Shown here in pieces: positions 27,512 through 35,730 of a stretch of DNA of 64,000 nt (positions are counted from its first letter, which is position 1; each line of letters begins with the position of its first letter). The DNA is from Stenomitos frigidus ULC18 (GTDB taxonomy: Bacteria; Cyanobacteriota; Cyanobacteriia; Leptolyngbyales; Leptolyngbyaceae). The position numbers were made by a program, and so were the translations under genes. Below the pieces are notes generated by a model, which worked only from the letters and a program-made list of their open reading frames with translations, was not told the origin of the DNA and searched no databases. The stretch covers positions 93,124 to 157,123 of the forward strand of contig NZ_PVWK01000031.1 of the NCBI RefSeq assembly GCF_003003795.1, given 5' to 3'.

Positions 27512-28191
27512 CGCAATAAGTCTCCTGTCCGTAAGCGCTTCTCAATATCCCTAGCGGTTGCTCCTTCGTTAAGCCAGAAGGACGCTGCATCAATCCGGTC
27601 TTGACTGCCCAAAAGAAACTTGCAGTAGGTTTCGCCCATGGAGTAGCACTGAATTTCGATGCAACTCAGCTGCTTTTTCACCATTTCTGTAAAGAAGCCA
27701 GCGAATAGCCCGGCATATAGGAAACAGACAGGCTTGCCCACATCTCCCAAGCTGCGAGCGACAGCAGAGTCAAACACGTTGATGAACATAAAGCCTTGCT
27801 TGCGATCGCCCATATCTACTTCCCAGCGTCCCCAACCTTGAGAGGTGAAGGGCCACCACCACGTTTCAAGTAGAAACAGGAGATTGGTTTGCCGCAGATT
27901 GCGATCAAATTCTTTTTCAAACCACTTTTCAAAGAAGAACGCGTCTTTTTGTCCCCATTCGCAGCCGATTGTATACATCGTGGCGGCTGAGGCATCTCCA
28001 ACCTCTTCTTCTAGCCCTTCAACCAGACCAATGATGAAATCTTCGGTTGTCAGCACATTTCTGCTGCCGTTCCAATCGACGATCGTGCCCTTGTCTTGGT
28101 CAAATTGGAAGAAATCTCGAAACCCATAATGATTGTGCTTCTTGGGATTTCTCAACTTGACAGAGTTTTCTTGAGGCGTTGCAATCACCAT
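27508..28191 (-). CDS. V4R-domain protein, Slr0144-like (first gene of PAP operon)
   Basis: 227 residues, ATG at 28191. The N-terminal half is conserved in this family (NHYGFRDFFQFD, LETWWWPFTSQGWGRWEVD). The V4R domain at the C-terminus has QLSCIEIQCYSMGETYCKFLLG with three Cys that may bind metal. In Synechocystis slr0144 heads the operon required for efficient photosystem II assembly and encodes the same domain. The gene overlaps the next by 4 bases. The promoter must lie in the 28.2 kb intergenic region and was not resolved. Confidence 0.85.
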   Translation of the reverse strand: MVIATPQENSVKLRNPKKHNHYGFRDFFQFDQDKGTIVDWNGSRNVLTTEDFIIGLVEGLEEEVGDASAATMYTIGCEWGQKDAFFFEKWFEKEFDRNLRQTNLLFLLETWWWPFTSQGWGRWEVDMGDRKQGFMFINVFDSAVARSLGDVGKPVCFLYAGLFAGFFTEMVKKQLSCIEIQCYSMGETYCKFLLGSQDRIDAASFWLNEGATARDIEKRLRTGDLLR

Positions 28192-28555
28192 AGTCTTTTC
28201 TCAGCGGAATCTAAGTAGTAGGAATGAGGCACGCAAACGGCAAAGTGAGCTACCAGCGGCGCTGAAGGCTAAAAAGCTGAATCATGACCGTAGCAGATAG
28301 TATCCACTGCTGGGGCAAACTGACTGGCAGTAGTAGTAGTGAAGAAGGGTTGCCTTGAATCAGCTGTTATTCTGTTATTGTTGCTTCTGGTTTAATGTTC
28401 CCTGGGCTGGAAAGATCTAACCCATCACCATCAGCTGGTTGAAAATCTTCACAAAAAACAGTCGTTTGAGGGCGATGAGAACCGATCGTGACGTTGCGCT
28501 CACAATGTTAGAGAAGCCGTACAATTCGCCTCCAAAAACCCTTCACGAGCAAATT

Positions 28556-28583
28556 TTGCCTATAGCAAGCGATCATTTATACA
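28556..28583 (+). promoter_or_regulatory. Sigma-70-type promoter of candidate small RNA
   Basis: TTGCCT (28556-28561), 16-base spacer, TATACA (28578-28583). A start near 28590 would give an RNA of about 83 nt ending at the downstream terminator. Confidence 0.45.
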
Positions 28584-28589
28584 GTTTTT

Positions 28590-28672
28590 GGACTCGACGA
28601 TCGAACAGTATGGAATTGTCCTAGAGTCAAATCACCATAACTAAAGCCTTCCTTTGGGGAGGCTTTTATTTT
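28590..28672 (+). ncRNA. Candidate small RNA (about 83 nt)
   Basis: Defined only by a promoter at 28556-28583 and an intrinsic terminator at 28643-28672, with no ORF between. It does not match Yfr1, Yfr2, 6S or tmRNA motifs that I know. It may instead be a leader or a short transcript end. Confidence 0.4.
28643..28672 (+). terminator. Rho-independent terminator
   Basis: AAAGCCTTCC-TTTG-GGGAGGCTTT type hairpin followed by TATTTTTCT on the plus strand only. No plus-strand gene precedes it, hence the small RNA proposal. Confidence 0.7.
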
Positions 28673-29032
28673 TCTGGGTGTCTGGGCGGATGTTTGAAAA
28701 GTCCTCGCCCATGGCGACATCTGCGCGTCATTGAAAATCACAGACGGGATAGCAACAAAGTGACGAGGTTGTCAACTAATTGGACGGTAAGCAGTCGCGA
28801 AGTGGATGATCGGCTTTAAGGGCGATCGTGTCCAAATAAAGTCCGCTAAAACAGGTATGCTGAAAAACCTGACAAACGCTCAGAAATAGGGTAGATCTAG
28901 CAAGGGTATTTCGGGGTTATTGGCGCGGTGCTACTGCTAAGTAAAGGGTTGACAAGCGCTGAACTGAATCGATCTCGTCTACGAATGCTGGTGGCTGCCA
29001 ATTCGTCTCGATCAACTTAGCTAAAAACGTGT

Positions 29033-30865
29033 GTGGTAGGTGGGGTCGTGCAAAACAAGCAAACATTGATGATGAGAGCTTTAATTAAAGCGCTAGCAAA
29101 GTACCAGGTTCGCAATTGCAAAGTGCTTTTGATCAGTGGTTTGGCAACACTGCTGCCACTCTACAGCGGGTTCTCTAACCTAGCGTGGGCTTATGAGCCC
29201 AGTACAGAAAACCCTACTGGCACACCAACTGAGGTTGCCCCAACACCCTGCCAGCCGATACGGTCTGCTCAAGCTGGCGGTTTAACCCGGTTTGTGAATG
29301 ATGTCACTCAAACGGCAACGTTGATTGAACAACCGGCGATCGGCATGGGTACCTTGCTTGAACAGGTGGCGCCGCAAATGCTGGCGTATTTGAATGCGTC
29401 TCCCTTCCCCGAAATCAATCAACGCGCCCGGTTAGCTAGAGTGCCTGTGATCATGTATCACGACATCTTGCCGGAAAAGAAGGTGTTTTTTGATGTCACT
29501 CCTGAAGAGTTTGAGCAACGTCTCAAGCTGATTCAGCAGAAGGGTTTGACCCCGATCAGCATGGATCAGTTAGTCACCCATCTACGGACGGGCCTCCCCT
29601 TACCCGAAAAACCCATTCTATTGACCTTCGACGATGGCTACAGTGGACATTACGAATACGTTTACCCACTGCTAAAAAAATATAACTACCCTGCTCTCTT
29701 TGCGATTTACACGGCCAAAGTGGGCAAACAAATGGGTCGATCGAGCCTAACCTGGGAGCAACTACGGGAGATGGCAAAAGATCCGTTGATCACGATCTCA
29801 TCTCACAGTGTTAGCCACAAAGTAATGGAAGGGCTGACACCTGATGAACTTGCGATCGAAACCCAAGAATCAAAACGCCTTTTGGAAATGGAGTTGGGCG
29901 TTCCGATCCGTTATTTCACCTATCCCGAAGGAAAGTATGACACTCAAGCAGTCGAGGCTGTGAAACAGGCAGGGTATGCTGCAGCTTTAACGATGGATGA
30001 TAACAATGAAAAACTGGCAGGACAGTCAGATAACCTGTTTGCGATCGGCCGGGTTGGACAATCGCGACTGGCCGAAATGGTTGACGTTGTCTGGGGCGGC
30101 CCAAAGCTGCCAGCCTTTAGTCAGGCCTTTGACTTTTCGTCTCCCGTCGTCCGGACGAATACCACTGTTGACAATACACCGTTCATTTTTATTTCCGGTG
30201 GTAAACCGATGACGATTCATGCCAAAACGCGTGACCAGGTACCCAAGATTTTAGAGGGCACTGAGGCGATCGCGGCTGTCGACGGCGGTTTTTTCTCTCT
30301 GGAGTTTTTAGACTCTAACGCAATGCTGGGGCCTGTCTTGAGCCAGTCTGAGGGCGAATTTATCCCCGGTAAGCGGGGAGAGATCCCCTTCCTTGCCAAA
30401 CGCCCACTGGTTTTGATTGGTCCCAAGTCCGTCAAATTCGTGCCTTTTGATTACATCAAGCACAATACCCTCGAAGGTATTCAGGCAGAAATGCCGGATG
30501 TCACGGATGCGTTTGTGGCGGCTGGTTGGCTGGTGGAAAACGAGCAGCCTCAACCCATTGAACGCTTTGGTCGTTTATATAGCGTCAACGAACTACGGCA
30601 CCGCGCCTTTTGGGGCATTAATCAGGCTGGGCAACCTCAAATTGGGGTTTCTCAAGAACCGATCGGCTCCGTCGATTTGGGTGCGGCACTGGCAAAAGCT
30701 GGCTTTCGGGACGCTGTCATGCTTGACTCTGGTGCCAGTACCTCTCTCGCCTATAAAGGTGCTTCGTTAGTAGGCTATACCCCTCGCCCTGTACCCCATG
30801 TTGTGGCATTGGTTCCGCCTGCGGGTGCATTGAACGCAAGCTGTGCGTTGGTTTCCTCCCGTTAG
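29033..30865 (+). CDS. Polysaccharide deacetylase fused to phosphodiester glycosidase domain
   Basis: 610 residues from GTG 29033; GTG 29048 or ATG 29069 are possible too. A hydrophobic segment (VLLISGLATLLPLYS) near residue 24-38 implies export. Residues about 135-330 are a CE4 deacetylase: VIMYHDILP, LLTFDDGYSG (metal Asp), ISSHSVSH (metal His pair) and YFTYPEGKYD. Residues about 380-600 match the NAGPA/phosphodiester glycosidase domain: PMTIHAKTRDQVP, AAVDGGFFSLE, WGINQAGQ and AVMLDSGASTSLAY. It likely trims an envelope or extracellular polysaccharide by deacetylation and removal of sugar-phosphate caps. It is monocistronic. Confidence 0.88.
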   Translation: MVGGVVQNKQTLMMRALIKALAKYQVRNCKVLLISGLATLLPLYSGFSNLAWAYEPSTENPTGTPTEVAPTPCQPIRSAQAGGLTRFVNDVTQTATLIEQPAIGMGTLLEQVAPQMLAYLNASPFPEINQRARLARVPVIMYHDILPEKKVFFDVTPEEFEQRLKLIQQKGLTPISMDQLVTHLRTGLPLPEKPILLTFDDGYSGHYEYVYPLLKKYNYPALFAIYTAKVGKQMGRSSLTWEQLREMAKDPLITISSHSVSHKVMEGLTPDELAIETQESKRLLEMELGVPIRYFTYPEGKYDTQAVEAVKQAGYAAALTMDDNNEKLAGQSDNLFAIGRVGQSRLAEMVDVVWGGPKLPAFSQAFDFSSPVVRTNTTVDNTPFIFISGGKPMTIHAKTRDQVPKILEGTEAIAAVDGGFFSLEFLDSNAMLGPVLSQSEGEFIPGKRGEIPFLAKRPLVLIGPKSVKFVPFDYIKHNTLEGIQAEMPDVTDAFVAAGWLVENEQPQPIERFGRLYSVNELRHRAFWGINQAGQPQIGVSQEPIGSVDLGAALAKAGFRDAVMLDSGASTSLAYKGASLVGYTPRPVPHVVALVPPAGALNASCALVSSR

Positions 30866-31096
30866 GTTGAGTGCTGGGTGTTGATCGCGTCAGCTCTCGG
30901 CCATAGCGCGTCTCAACAAGTGCGGTACAAGCAACTGAGAAAGAGGTGTCAGGAGTCAGAATCCATCAGTCAGCAGTGGTCTACCATACTCACTTTTAAA
31001 TCCTGAATACTTACGTCAAAATGTCCAGCACGTGAGTAAGAGCCGCTGATAGCTACAGCTAGCGATTGCTGCTGGTTACTGACTACTGACTTCTTG

Positions 31097-32143
31097 TTAC
31101 TGGATCGCTTTCATCAAAAATTCTGCCAGCTCAATCAGTTGGGACTTGTTAAACGCCTCTAAAAGCGCTCTAGCAGCTGCTCTTGGCTCAGCAGGGATGA
31201 TAATCTGATTGGCTTTAGCTGTGGTTACTTCTCGGACAGCGGGTTGGTGAGTTGCTTCGGGAAGTGGCAGCTTCGCAACGAGCTGAGGCGTAGGAGCAGG
31301 GTGTATCGTGAGCTGCTGTAGGGCAGTGCTGGGAATGATCTCGCTAGCTCGTCCGACCAGCAACAGATCGCCAGCTAACTTAAGCTCCTTAATGACCAGA
31401 GGCGCCATGATGGCATAGGTGTTACGAGGATGAGCCAGGGCGCTGTGCACTGCCTGTAGCAGTCTGCGCCATTCTGCTGAACTATTGAGTTGCACCATAC
31501 GGCTGCAGAGGGTGGCCAGTTGCTGTCGGTTAGCGGGTGTATCTCCTTGCTTGAAGAGTTGCAACATCATCTTGAGAGCACCATGCAGCCGATTCGCCAA
31601 TTCTGGGTTGGCAGGTACAGGCTGGACTACGGCGATCGCAGGTTTGCCAGCATTACGTTCTTCTTGCAGTAAACGGTTGAGATAATTTTGCAGCTCTGCA
31701 AAGGTTGGTTCTGCTGCCTGAACCCGCTGAGCGGCATCTTCTTCTTTGAGACCATACGGTGACTGCAGTTCTTCAACCAGCTCTTTGAGAATGTCAAACC
31801 CTTGTAAAAACAAGTTCTCGAGCGATTGGTCAATCTTGACGGGGTGATCGGTCAGAAGCTTAAAGCAATCTTCCAGATGATGGCCCACCTTGTGAATGCT
31901 GGTAAAGCCCAACATGGCAGCTCCCCCTTTAACCGAATGAGCAGCGCGAAACAGCTCATTGAGTCGCTCTGTATCTGCCATCGTGGCTTGTAAATCTAAT
32001 AAGCCTCGCTCGATCGTATCGAGGTGCTCTTTAGCTTCCTCAATGAAGTAACCCAAGATTTGCTGCTGTTTCGTCGCCTGCACGAGCCTATCCCTCAGAG
32101 TGCTAACTTGTACGAGCTCAAGCGGTTCGTTATGATACCGCAC
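31097..32143 (-). CDS. Hpt-domain phosphotransfer protein
   Basis: 348 residues starting at GTG 32143. The Hpt four-helix domain (about 25-130) carries the phosphoacceptor His in LFRAAHSVKGGAAMLGF. The rest is alpha-helical (QQLATLCSRMVQL, ELKLAGDLLLVG) with a Pro-rich linker and no receiver, CheW or kinase domain. CheA-like N-termini and stand-alone Hpt proteins share this layout; lacking catalysis, it would relay phosphate in a phosphorelay. Partner unknown. A small membrane ORF lies 6 bases upstream. Confidence 0.85.
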   Translation of the reverse strand: MRYHNEPLELVQVSTLRDRLVQATKQQQILGYFIEEAKEHLDTIERGLLDLQATMADTERLNELFRAAHSVKGGAAMLGFTSIHKVGHHLEDCFKLLTDHPVKIDQSLENLFLQGFDILKELVEELQSPYGLKEEDAAQRVQAAEPTFAELQNYLNRLLQEERNAGKPAIAVVQPVPANPELANRLHGALKMMLQLFKQGDTPANRQQLATLCSRMVQLNSSAEWRRLLQAVHSALAHPRNTYAIMAPLVIKELKLAGDLLLVGRASEIIPSTALQQLTIHPAPTPQLVAKLPLPEATHQPAVREVTTAKANQIIIPAEPRAAARALLEAFNKSQLIELAEFLMKAIQ

Positions 32144-32549
32144 CTTTTCTCAGTGTTCCCATTCTAATGAGGCTTTTATCTTGCTTTCTGAGGAATCGTT
32201 TTGCGTCATAAGCACCATTACGATGAAGATTGCGATGAAGGCAGTTACTGTTTTAAAGCGATCTGATTTCAAAGTAAGCTTGATGAGCCAGGAAAGAAAA
32301 CGCCGAAAGGCTGTGGCCCAATATAGCGCCAAGAAGAAATGTTGCCGTCAAGAGGGGTTGCCTTTAATCCTGCTGTTCGGCTGACATCTTCATGTCTTAT
32401 GTCAGCCAGAACACATGATCGTGCCTGTTGCAAAGCCTCTTCCCTTCAACAGATCCAAAATTTTGAGGCTTCTTTCTTTCAGCCCTTGCAAACTTAACCA
32501 TACAGGCTCACACTAGACTTGAGCAGGCTGGGAAGATGAGAGGTTTGTT
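32144..32549. other. Region between the Hpt and glgC genes
   Basis: Apart from the small membrane ORF, the 200 bases before glgC hold a repeated TTTTGAGGCTTCTTTC-type pyrimidine stretch near 32459-32480. No defined promoter for glgC was resolved. Confidence 0.35.
32150..32332 (-). CDS. Possible small single-helix membrane protein
   Basis: 60 residues from TTG 32332. A basic N-terminus is followed by one hydrophobic helix (VTAFIAIFIVMVLM) and an acidic tail. It ends 6 bases before the Hpt gene and would be its operon partner. The weak start codon and lack of a clear ribosome site keep this uncertain. Confidence 0.3.
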   Translation of the reverse strand: MALYWATAFRRFLSWLIKLTLKSDRFKTVTAFIAIFIVMVLMTQNDSSESKIKASLEWEH

Positions 32550-33848
32550 GTGAAAAAAGTTTTAGCCATTATTTTGGGAGGCGGTGCTGGCACTCGCCTT
32601 TATCCATTGACAAAGCTGCGAGCTAAGCCTGCTGTGCCGATCGCAGGCAAGTATCGTCTTATTGATATTCCAGTTAGTAATTGTATTAATTCAGACATTT
32701 TTAAGATCTACGTCTTGACTCAGTTCAATTCGGCTTCGTTAAATCGTCATATTTCCCGCGCTTACAATTTCACGACAGGCTTCACTGAGGGTTTTGTCGA
32801 GGTTCTGGCCGCTCAACAGACACCAGAAAATCCCAACTGGTTTCAGGGCACTGCTGATGCTGTACGACAGTATCTTTGGTTGTTTCAAGAATGGAACGCT
32901 GACGAGTATCTAATTTTATCAGGTGATCATCTTTACCGGATGGATTATGGAGACTTTGTCCGTCGTCATCGTGAAACGGGCGCGGATGTCACGATATCGG
33001 TAGTGCCGATGGATCACCGTCGGGCGTCTGACTTTGGTTTGATGAAGATTGACGGTTCTGGGCGCATTGTTGACTTTAGCGAAAAGCCAAAAGGAGATGC
33101 GCTGACTGCAATGTCAGTAGATACGACAGTCTTGGGGCTCACGCCAGAAGAGGCGAAGCAGAATCCCTACATTGCCTCAATGGGGATTTATGTCTTCAAG
33201 CGGGAGGCCTTGGTTAAACTGCTGAGAGATTTTCCTGAGCAGACTGATTTCGGTAAAGAAATCATTCCTGTCTCGTCCAAAGACTACAATCTCCAGGCAT
33301 ACCTCTTTAACGATTATTGGGAAGATATTGGGACGATCGAGGCCTTTTATGACGCGAATCTAGCGTTGACGCAGCAACCGCGTCCACCCTTTAGCTTCTA
33401 CGATGAAGATGCACCGATTTATACCCGTCAACGCTATTTACCGCCCAGTAAGCTACTCGACTGCCACATACGGGAATCGATCATCAGCGAAGGCTGCATT
33501 TTAAAAAACTGCTCTGTGACCCATTCGGTGCTGGGTGTGCGATCGCGCCTTGAATCAGGTTGCACGATCGAAGACACCCTGATTATGGGAGCCGATTACT
33601 ATCAGCCGTTTGCTGAACGCCAGTCTGAAGCATCTTCTCAGGGTGATCAGATTCCATTAGGTATTGGTTCTGACACCATTGTTCGCCGTGCCATTATTGA
33701 CAAAAATGCCCGTATTGGCAGCAATGTGCAAATTGTCAACAAAGATCGCGTCGAAGAAGCCGAACGGGAGAACCAGGGCTTCTACATTCGTAGTGGCATT
33801 GTTGTCGTGTTGAAGAATGCGGTTATTCCTGACGGGACAGTCATCTAA
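32550..33848 (+). CDS. glgC: Glucose-1-phosphate adenylyltransferase
   Basis: 432 residues, the usual cyanobacterial length. GTG start at 32550 with GAGAGG at 32538-32543. Motifs: [15 protein letters not shown] (nucleotide site), [45 protein letters not shown] (glucose-1-phosphate site) and the left-handed helix C-terminus ending in [19 protein letters not shown]. It makes ADP-glucose for glycogen and is activated by 3-phosphoglycerate in cyanobacteria; the C-terminal activator Lys region (VVLKNA) is present. The gene stands alone with a hairpin downstream. Confidence 0.96.
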   Translation: MKKVLAIILGGGAGTRLYPLTKLRAKPAVPIAGKYRLIDIPVSNCINSDIFKIYVLTQFNSASLNRHISRAYNFTTGFTEGFVEVLAAQQTPENPNWFQGTADAVRQYLWLFQEWNADEYLILSGDHLYRMDYGDFVRRHRETGADVTISVVPMDHRRASDFGLMKIDGSGRIVDFSEKPKGDALTAMSVDTTVLGLTPEEAKQNPYIASMGIYVFKREALVKLLRDFPEQTDFGKEIIPVSSKDYNLQAYLFNDYWEDIGTIEAFYDANLALTQQPRPPFSFYDEDAPIYTRQRYLPPSKLLDCHIRESIISEGCILKNCSVTHSVLGVRSRLESGCTIEDTLIMGADYYQPFAERQSEASSQGDQIPLGIGSDTIVRRAIIDKNARIGSNVQIVNKDRVEEAERENQGFYIRSGIVVVLKNAVIPDGTVI

Positions 33849-33876
33849 AGGTTAGGGAACCAGGGTGACAGAGTGT

Positions 33877-33917
33877 TTTAGATTAAGCCTTTTACGACCC
33901 GTCAGCCTTAATCTAAA
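33877..33917 (+). terminator. Hairpin downstream of glgC
   Basis: Perfect 11-base arms TTTAGATTAAG (33877-33887) and CTTAATCTAAA (33907-33917). No T-run follows, so it is a probable 3' stabilising or attenuating structure rather than a clear intrinsic terminator. Confidence 0.45.
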
Positions 33918-33964
33918 CTCGTCTTGGCTCCAACTTCCGCGTTCCATCGCCGTAGCCTCCAGCA

Positions 33965-34438
33965 ATGCGTCTGATTTTGTTGATTGGGTTACCTGGCAGC
34001 GGTAAGTCAACCTTTGCCGCGCTCCGTTTGCAGGCGTGCCCACAACGGCAACTGATTTCGACTGATGCCATTCGATCGTGCCTGTTTGGTGACGAAGCGG
34101 TACAAGAAAACTGGCTCAAGGTGTGGCGAGAAGTCGGTCGGCAGTTTCAGCAAACAGTCCAGCAAGGTAGGATGGAGCACACATCGGAGGCGATTTATGA
34201 TGCGACCAATGCTGTTCGCCGCGATCGCCGTCGGGCGATCGGGCTTGCTCGTACCTGCGGCTTTACCGACATTACTGGCGTCTGGCTGAATACACCACTA
34301 GACATCTGCCTTCAACGCAATCAGCAGCGCTACCGACGGGTGCCTGATGCCGTCATTTTACGCATGCATCGTCGGTTAATGGGTGCTCCACCAAGTGTCA
34401 GCGATGGATGCGATCGTTTAATTGAAGTGAGTTGGTGA
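33965..34438 (+). CDS. AAA_33-type P-loop kinase
   Basis: 157 residues. Walker A is LIGLPGSGKST at the N-terminus, the nucleotide-binding helix follows, and ISTDAIR plus YDATN give the second acidic motif typical of polynucleotide kinase/zeta-toxin-like P-loop proteins. The Arg-rich NQQRYRRVPD segment would form the lid. It could phosphorylate a nucleic acid or small molecule; no antitoxin gene is adjacent. It follows glgC by about 115 bases on the same strand. Confidence 0.8.
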   Translation: MRLILLIGLPGSGKSTFAALRLQACPQRQLISTDAIRSCLFGDEAVQENWLKVWREVGRQFQQTVQQGRMEHTSEAIYDATNAVRRDRRRAIGLARTCGFTDITGVWLNTPLDICLQRNQQRYRRVPDAVILRMHRRLMGAPPSVSDGCDRLIEVSW

Positions 34439-34688
34439 CGTGAAACGTAGAGTACGGCCATTGCGCCTTCAGCCAGTGCAAGAGCCGGACCCGCGAAACT
34501 CGACGTTTTTGGTAGATTGAGCGCAAAGAGAACGGCAAAGTAACAGGAATTGGTTGGAATACGGGGTTAGAGTAGAGAGAATGCAAATGCTTCGTGCTTT
34601 GCTAGGAGCTATAAAGGACATCTCACCCTGAAAACGTTGCTAAGACGTTCTTAGAGAAATAAGCTGAATCCTCAGAGGAGAAGGATTA

Positions 34689-35687
34689 ATGGCTGCAACT
34701 GACTTTAAAGACTACTACGCCATTCTGGGAGTGGATAAGACCGTCAGTGCTGATGAGCTGAAAAAAGCCTATCGCAAGCTAGCACGGAAGTATCATCCAG
34801 ATATGAACCCCGGAGACAAAGCGGCCGAAGCTCGATTCAAGGAAGTCAGTGAAGCTTACGAGGTTTTGTCCGATCCAGAGAAGCGGCAGAAATACGACCA
34901 GTTTGGCCAATATTGGAAGCAGGCAGGGCCGGGGGGTTCCCCGTTTGGCTCTCAGTCTCGTGGCTCCAATACTGACTTTGAAAACTTTGAATTTGGGCAG
35001 TACCGCAACTTCGACGACTTTATCAATGAGCTACTGGGCCGCATGGGCAGTGACCCCGGTTTTGGACGGTCTGGAGCGGGCGCTCGTGCCTCTAGAAGTG
35101 CCCCTGGCGGCTTTAGCGATTTTTCTGGATATGACTCAGGTGGCGCCGGGCTGGATGCTGAAGCAACCATTACGTTGACGTTTGCGGATGCGTTTCGTGG
35201 GGTGCAAAAGCGCCTGATGTTAGGCAATGAGGAGTTTGAGGTTCGCATTCCTCCCGGTGCTAAACCAGGCAGTCGCATTCGGATTAAAGGGAAAGGGCGA
35301 AGCAGTCCATATGCCCCGAATCAACGTGGCGATTTGTATCTCATGGTGGCGATCGCGCCTCATCCCTTTTTCCAATTTGAGGGTGACAATCTCACCTGCG
35401 AAGTGGCGATCGCGCCGGACGAAGCCGTTTTAGGTGCCCAAATTGACGTACCGACACCGGATGGCAGCGTCACGGTGAATGTTCCTGCTGGCATCCGCTC
35501 TGGTCAATCGCTACGGCTAAAAGGCAAGGGCTGGCGGAATCCCAAGGGCGATCGCACCGATCAAATGGTTCGCATTGTGATTGCAACGCCAAAGGAAATT
35601 AGCGCGATCGAACGCGAATACTACGAAAAGATTCGCTCCAACCGCAGCTTCGACCCGCGCAGCAATCTAAAGGATGTGCGGCTGTAA
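34689..35687 (+). CDS. Class II DnaJ-family co-chaperone (CbpA-like)
   Basis: 332 residues; ATG 34689 after GGAGAAGG. The J domain (about 5-70) has [26 protein letters not shown] helices and the HPD motif in [11 protein letters not shown] Gly/Phe-rich region ([26 protein letters not shown]) follows, with no CxxCxGxG zinc finger. Two DnaJ C-terminal beta domains ([19 protein letters not shown] and [19 protein letters not shown]) complete it. It would stimulate DnaK and bind clients. Several dnaJ copies are usual in cyanobacteria. Confidence 0.92.
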   Translation: MAATDFKDYYAILGVDKTVSADELKKAYRKLARKYHPDMNPGDKAAEARFKEVSEAYEVLSDPEKRQKYDQFGQYWKQAGPGGSPFGSQSRGSNTDFENFEFGQYRNFDDFINELLGRMGSDPGFGRSGAGARASRSAPGGFSDFSGYDSGGAGLDAEATITLTFADAFRGVQKRLMLGNEEFEVRIPPGAKPGSRIRIKGKGRSSPYAPNQRGDLYLMVAIAPHPFFQFEGDNLTCEVAIAPDEAVLGAQIDVPTPDGSVTVNVPAGIRSGQSLRLKGKGWRNPKGDRTDQMVRIVIATPKEISAIEREYYEKIRSNRSFDPRSNLKDVRL

Positions 35688-35699
35688 CACGTCACCTGA

Positions 35700-35727
35700 G
35701 TAGAGACGTTACATGTAACGTCTCTAC
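35700..35727. repeat. 28-bp perfect palindrome
   Basis: GTAGAGACGTTACA and its exact complement form a continuous palindrome between the convergent dnaJ and TIR genes. Similar GTAGAGACG palindromes are widely dispersed in cyanobacterial genomes; it may also terminate both genes. Confidence 0.7.
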
Positions 35728-35730
35728 GAA

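Larger units (their letters stand above)
28192..29032. other. 841-bp intergenic region with a possible small RNA
   Basis: Between divergent PAP operon and deacetylase genes. It holds the candidate promoter, RNA and terminator listed next. The rest shows no coding frame I can support; a 61-codon frame at 28439 has no ribosome site and no recognisable product. Confidence 0.5.

Noticed and set aside
28439..28624. 61-codon ORF upstream of the terminator at 28643
   Set aside because: Lacks a ribosome site and runs through the putative promoter; the small RNA explanation fits better.
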